Shown: piece after piece, positions 5,621 through 6,898 of the stretch | Position numbering within the stretch: position 1 is the first letter of the stretch | Layout of the letters: each line of letters opens with the position of its first letter | Source: Alphaproteobacteria bacterium | GTDB taxonomy: Bacteria; Pseudomonadota; Alphaproteobacteria; UBA3830 | DNA length: 6,898 nt | Direction of reading: 5' to 3' | Assembly (NCBI GenBank): GCA_025998735.1 | Contig: BNWJ01000069.1 | Location: forward strand, 1-6,898 | Translations under genes and position numbers: made by a program | The notes under the pieces: model-generated | Database searches by the model: none | Told to the model about the DNA's origin: nothing | Seen by the model: the letters and a program-made list of their open reading frames with translations, nothing else

Positions 5621-6670
5621 TTACGAATTTTCATATTTTTCCAAAACCGCTTTTTGTTTTTCACAACTAAAATCAAGATTGCTGGATACGTGATGCAGCG
5701 CATAAAACGATGGATCGAATATTGCGCTGGTACATCCCAGCATGTTTGATAATGTTGTCGATATCCAGCCTATAATTTTTCCAAACCAAAATGGTAACGT
5801 AATTGACTTGAATTTTTTCTGCGGAAAATGACGCTTTGCAATTGATCTGTAATATTCGTCTATGGTGATTTTTTTCTCGTCTATTATATTAATGGCTTCT
5901 CCGTTGAAATCGTCGAAAACTGCGGTCGCGTAAGCTACTTTTGCGACGGTTTCTACGTTTGCGTCTGGCCATCGATTTCGCCCTTTCCACTTGCCGAAGT
6001 TTACGATAAAAGGAGACGTTGCCAAAAAATCCAGCACTCGTTTTTCTATCGTTTTATCGCCTTCTCCATATACGGCGGCCGGACGCAAAATGACATATTC
6101 GTCTGCTGGAATGTTTGCGGTTATCCATTTTTCGCTTTCCACTTTATATTTTGGATATGGACTCAGGAAATTTGTTTCAAACGGAAGCGCATCCTCATCT
6201 TCTCCGGAAAAATCCTTTATGCCATAAACATCGGTGGAAGATATGAAAATAAATTTTTTCGCATACAAACGTGAGATCTTTTTTACGGATTCAAAGTTTA
6301 GTTTTCTGTAGATTCCGTCTGAACCAACGTCAGATGCCAATCCAGCAGCGTGAACAACAATATCAGGTTTTCTACCGATTTTGGCCAATATTTCCTCGGC
6401 GATATTATCCGACATAACGTCTCCGCGTATTATCGTTAAATTACAAAAATCATCAAACTCTTCTGGAATGTGTCGATGCACAAGCGCATAAACTTTCCAG
6501 CCGTGCTTAATAAAAATTTTCACGATGTGATGTCCGATAAAACCACCGGCCCCCGTAACCAACGTGACGTTGGATCCGTTTTCTTTTTTATTACCTTCTT
6601 CAGTGTATGCAAGATGTGCTTGCGAAAGCAGGGGGACGTTGGATCCGTTTTCTTTTTCGCTATCGTACAC
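5621..6670 (-). CDS. Extended SDR, NAD(P)-dependent epimerase/dehydratase-like protein
   Basis: An extended short-chain dehydrogenase/reductase, a class that converts nucleotide sugars, sterols or related substrates with NAD(P). Counting from GTG 6670: TGAGGFIG gives the nucleotide-binding G40xxG43xxG46; RGD at 82-84 fits adenine binding; HAAG lies at 107-110; ISSTDVYG (143-150) supplies the active-site Ser/Thr; Y172-x3-K176 (YPKYK) is the catalytic pair; LRPAAVYG follows. The C-terminal part has a hydrophobic stretch (LPFWFGKIIGWI). About 349 aa is normal for the class. Substrate cannot be read from sequence. The start is uncertain: no ATG is available. GTG 6670 has GGGAG 8 nt upstream; TTG 6685 and GTG 6679 are in-frame alternatives. 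The first 34 residues contain KENGSNV twice, from a 69-bp in-frame duplication ahead of the Rossmann fold. Confidence 0.85.
   Translation of the reverse strand: MYDSEKENGSNVPLLSQAHLAYTEEGNKKENGSNVTLVTGAGGFIGHHIVKIFIKHGWKVYALVHRHIPEEFDDFCNLTIIRGDVMSDNIAEEILAKIGRKPDIVVHAAGLASDVGSDGIYRKLNFESVKKISRLYAKKFIFISSTDVYGIKDFSGEDEDALPFETNFLSPYPKYKVESEKWITANIPADEYVILRPAAVYGEGDKTIEKRVLDFLATSPFIVNFGKWKGRNRWPDANVETVAKVAYATAVFDDFNGEAINIIDEKKITIDEYYRSIAKRHFPQKKFKSITLPFWFGKIIGWISTTLSNMLGCTSAIFDPSFYALHHVSSNLDFSCEKQKAVLEKYENS
6566..6657. repeat. Pair of 23-bp direct repeats in the 5' end of the SDR gene
   Basis: An identical 23-bp sequence beginning GACGTTGGATCCG occurs at 6566-6588 and 6635-6657, with a 69-bp period. 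Because 69 is 23 codons, the gene stays in frame and encodes KENGSNV twice, with a 16-residue spacer between. Deleting one unit would give a more ordinary SDR N-terminus. This fits a local duplication, or an insertion flanked by duplicated sequence. Confidence 0.75.
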
Positions 6671-6678
6671 AAAACTCA

Positions 6679-6683
6679 CTCCC
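6679..6683 (-). promoter_or_regulatory. Ribosome-binding site supporting GTG 6670
   Basis: The minus strand reads GGGAG at 6683-6679, then 8 nt, then GTG at 6670. This spacing favours GTG 6670 over TTG 6685, which overlaps the site, and GTG 6679, which starts at its last base. TAG lies in frame just upstream of TTG 6685, so no longer start is possible. Confidence 0.55.
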
Positions 6684-6710
6684 AAATGCTAAAACAATTT
6701 CAACATTGCA

Positions 6711-6719
6711 AATATACCA
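6711..6719 (-). promoter_or_regulatory. Possible extended -10 promoter for the SDR gene
   Basis: The minus strand reads TGGTATATT (6719-6711), an extended -10 element (TGn plus TATATT, five of six). It sits about 40 bp before GTG 6670, with no good -35 at the usual spacing. It resembles the TGGTATACT element before the lipoprotein gene. The rest of the 6686-6792 gap is AT-rich and shows no gene; it probably includes one end of the neighbouring IS element. Confidence 0.4.
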
Positions 6720-6792
6720 CCTTCATCTATGATCTACGATGGCATTGTCGTATAATGTGATAATATTATGGAGAACGCAGTGAGCATGTTTT

Positions 6793-6898
6793 TTATGAAG
6801 CGATCATCTGGTCGAAGTCGATGTCACCGTTGATCAAGAAAGCGATGGTATGAGCGCAGAGTTTTCGTCTAATTTTCGATATTAAACGCCACATATTT
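6793..6898 (-). CDS. Transposase C-terminal fragment (possibly IS982 family), cut by window edge
   Basis: The minus strand encodes 34 residues from the window edge to a TAA at 6793-6795: MWRLISKIRRKLCAHTI, then AFLINGDIDFDQMIAS. The pattern of a helix ending RKxxAHT followed by a hydrophobic LIN segment and a final FxQ-type motif resembles the C-terminus of IS982-type transposases. This rests on memory of the pattern and a short stretch, so the family is uncertain. The rest of the gene lies outside the window. A terminal inverted repeat is expected between about 6700 and 6790, but I could not identify one without the other end of the element. Confidence 0.5.
   Translation of the reverse strand, partial: NMWRLISKIRRKLCAHTIAFLINGDIDFDQMIAS

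Noticed and set aside
6589..6657. A second copy of the 69-bp MITE in the SDR gene, since the added length there is also 69 bp
   Set aside because: The sequence is unrelated, it lacks the 11-bp inverted ends, and it is bounded by 23-bp direct repeats; the equal length is a coincidence.
6751..6756. Perfect TATAAT on the plus strand, as a rightward promoter
   Set aside because: No -35 at the right distance, no extended -10, and the downstream gene lies on the opposite strand, so there is nothing for it to drive.

Overview
The window is AT-rich bacterial DNA with an accessory or mobile character. Three things point to a Gram-negative, probably proteobacterial, host: a cleavable export signal, a lipobox lipoprotein, and DUF2628-type small membrane proteins. 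A low-GC, possibly host-associated alphaproteobacterium is my best guess because of the ankyrin-repeat protein and GH108 lysin, but the sequence alone does not prove it.

Left edge (1-687, + strand): the end of a phage-type lysis module. It holds a GH108 peptidoglycan hydrolase lacking its extreme N-terminus, followed by a 52-residue holin-like membrane peptide. The last codons of the hydrolase have been split by a 69-bp inverted-repeat (MITE-like) insertion. The lost C-terminal residues can still be read, in frame, on the far side of the element.

Centre (798-3820, + strand): a large secreted protein and a small unknown protein. The large one has a signal peptide, an HESTH metal-binding motif of metallopeptidase type, an internal 46-residue duplication, three ankyrin repeats and a very basic Arg/Ser tail. 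It looks like an export-directed, possibly effector-like protein. The smaller protein (227 aa) has a CX4CX2C cluster and one degenerate Sel1-like repeat.

Centre-right (3904-4527, + strand): an extended -10 promoter and a lipoprotein gene. Its lipobox signal and its mature region are in different frames, joined at a run of six A's.

Right (4495-6670, - strand): an extended SDR (NAD-dependent epimerase/dehydratase-like) gene followed by three tandem copies of a DUF2628-like gene in successive decay. Copy A is intact, copy B has a 2-bp frameshift and a lost stop, and copy C is cut off after about 24 family residues next to the lipoprotein gene. The SDR gene has gained a 23-codon in-frame duplication before its Rossmann fold.

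Right edge (6793-6898, - strand): the C-terminus of a transposase-like protein, possibly IS982 family. An insertion hairpin on the left, a transposase fragment on the right, and frameshifts, tandem duplications and truncations between them suggest a region undergoing gene decay and paralogue turnover. I see no complete new defence or biosynthetic system. The most intriguing gene is the secreted HExxH/ankyrin/Arg-Ser protein.
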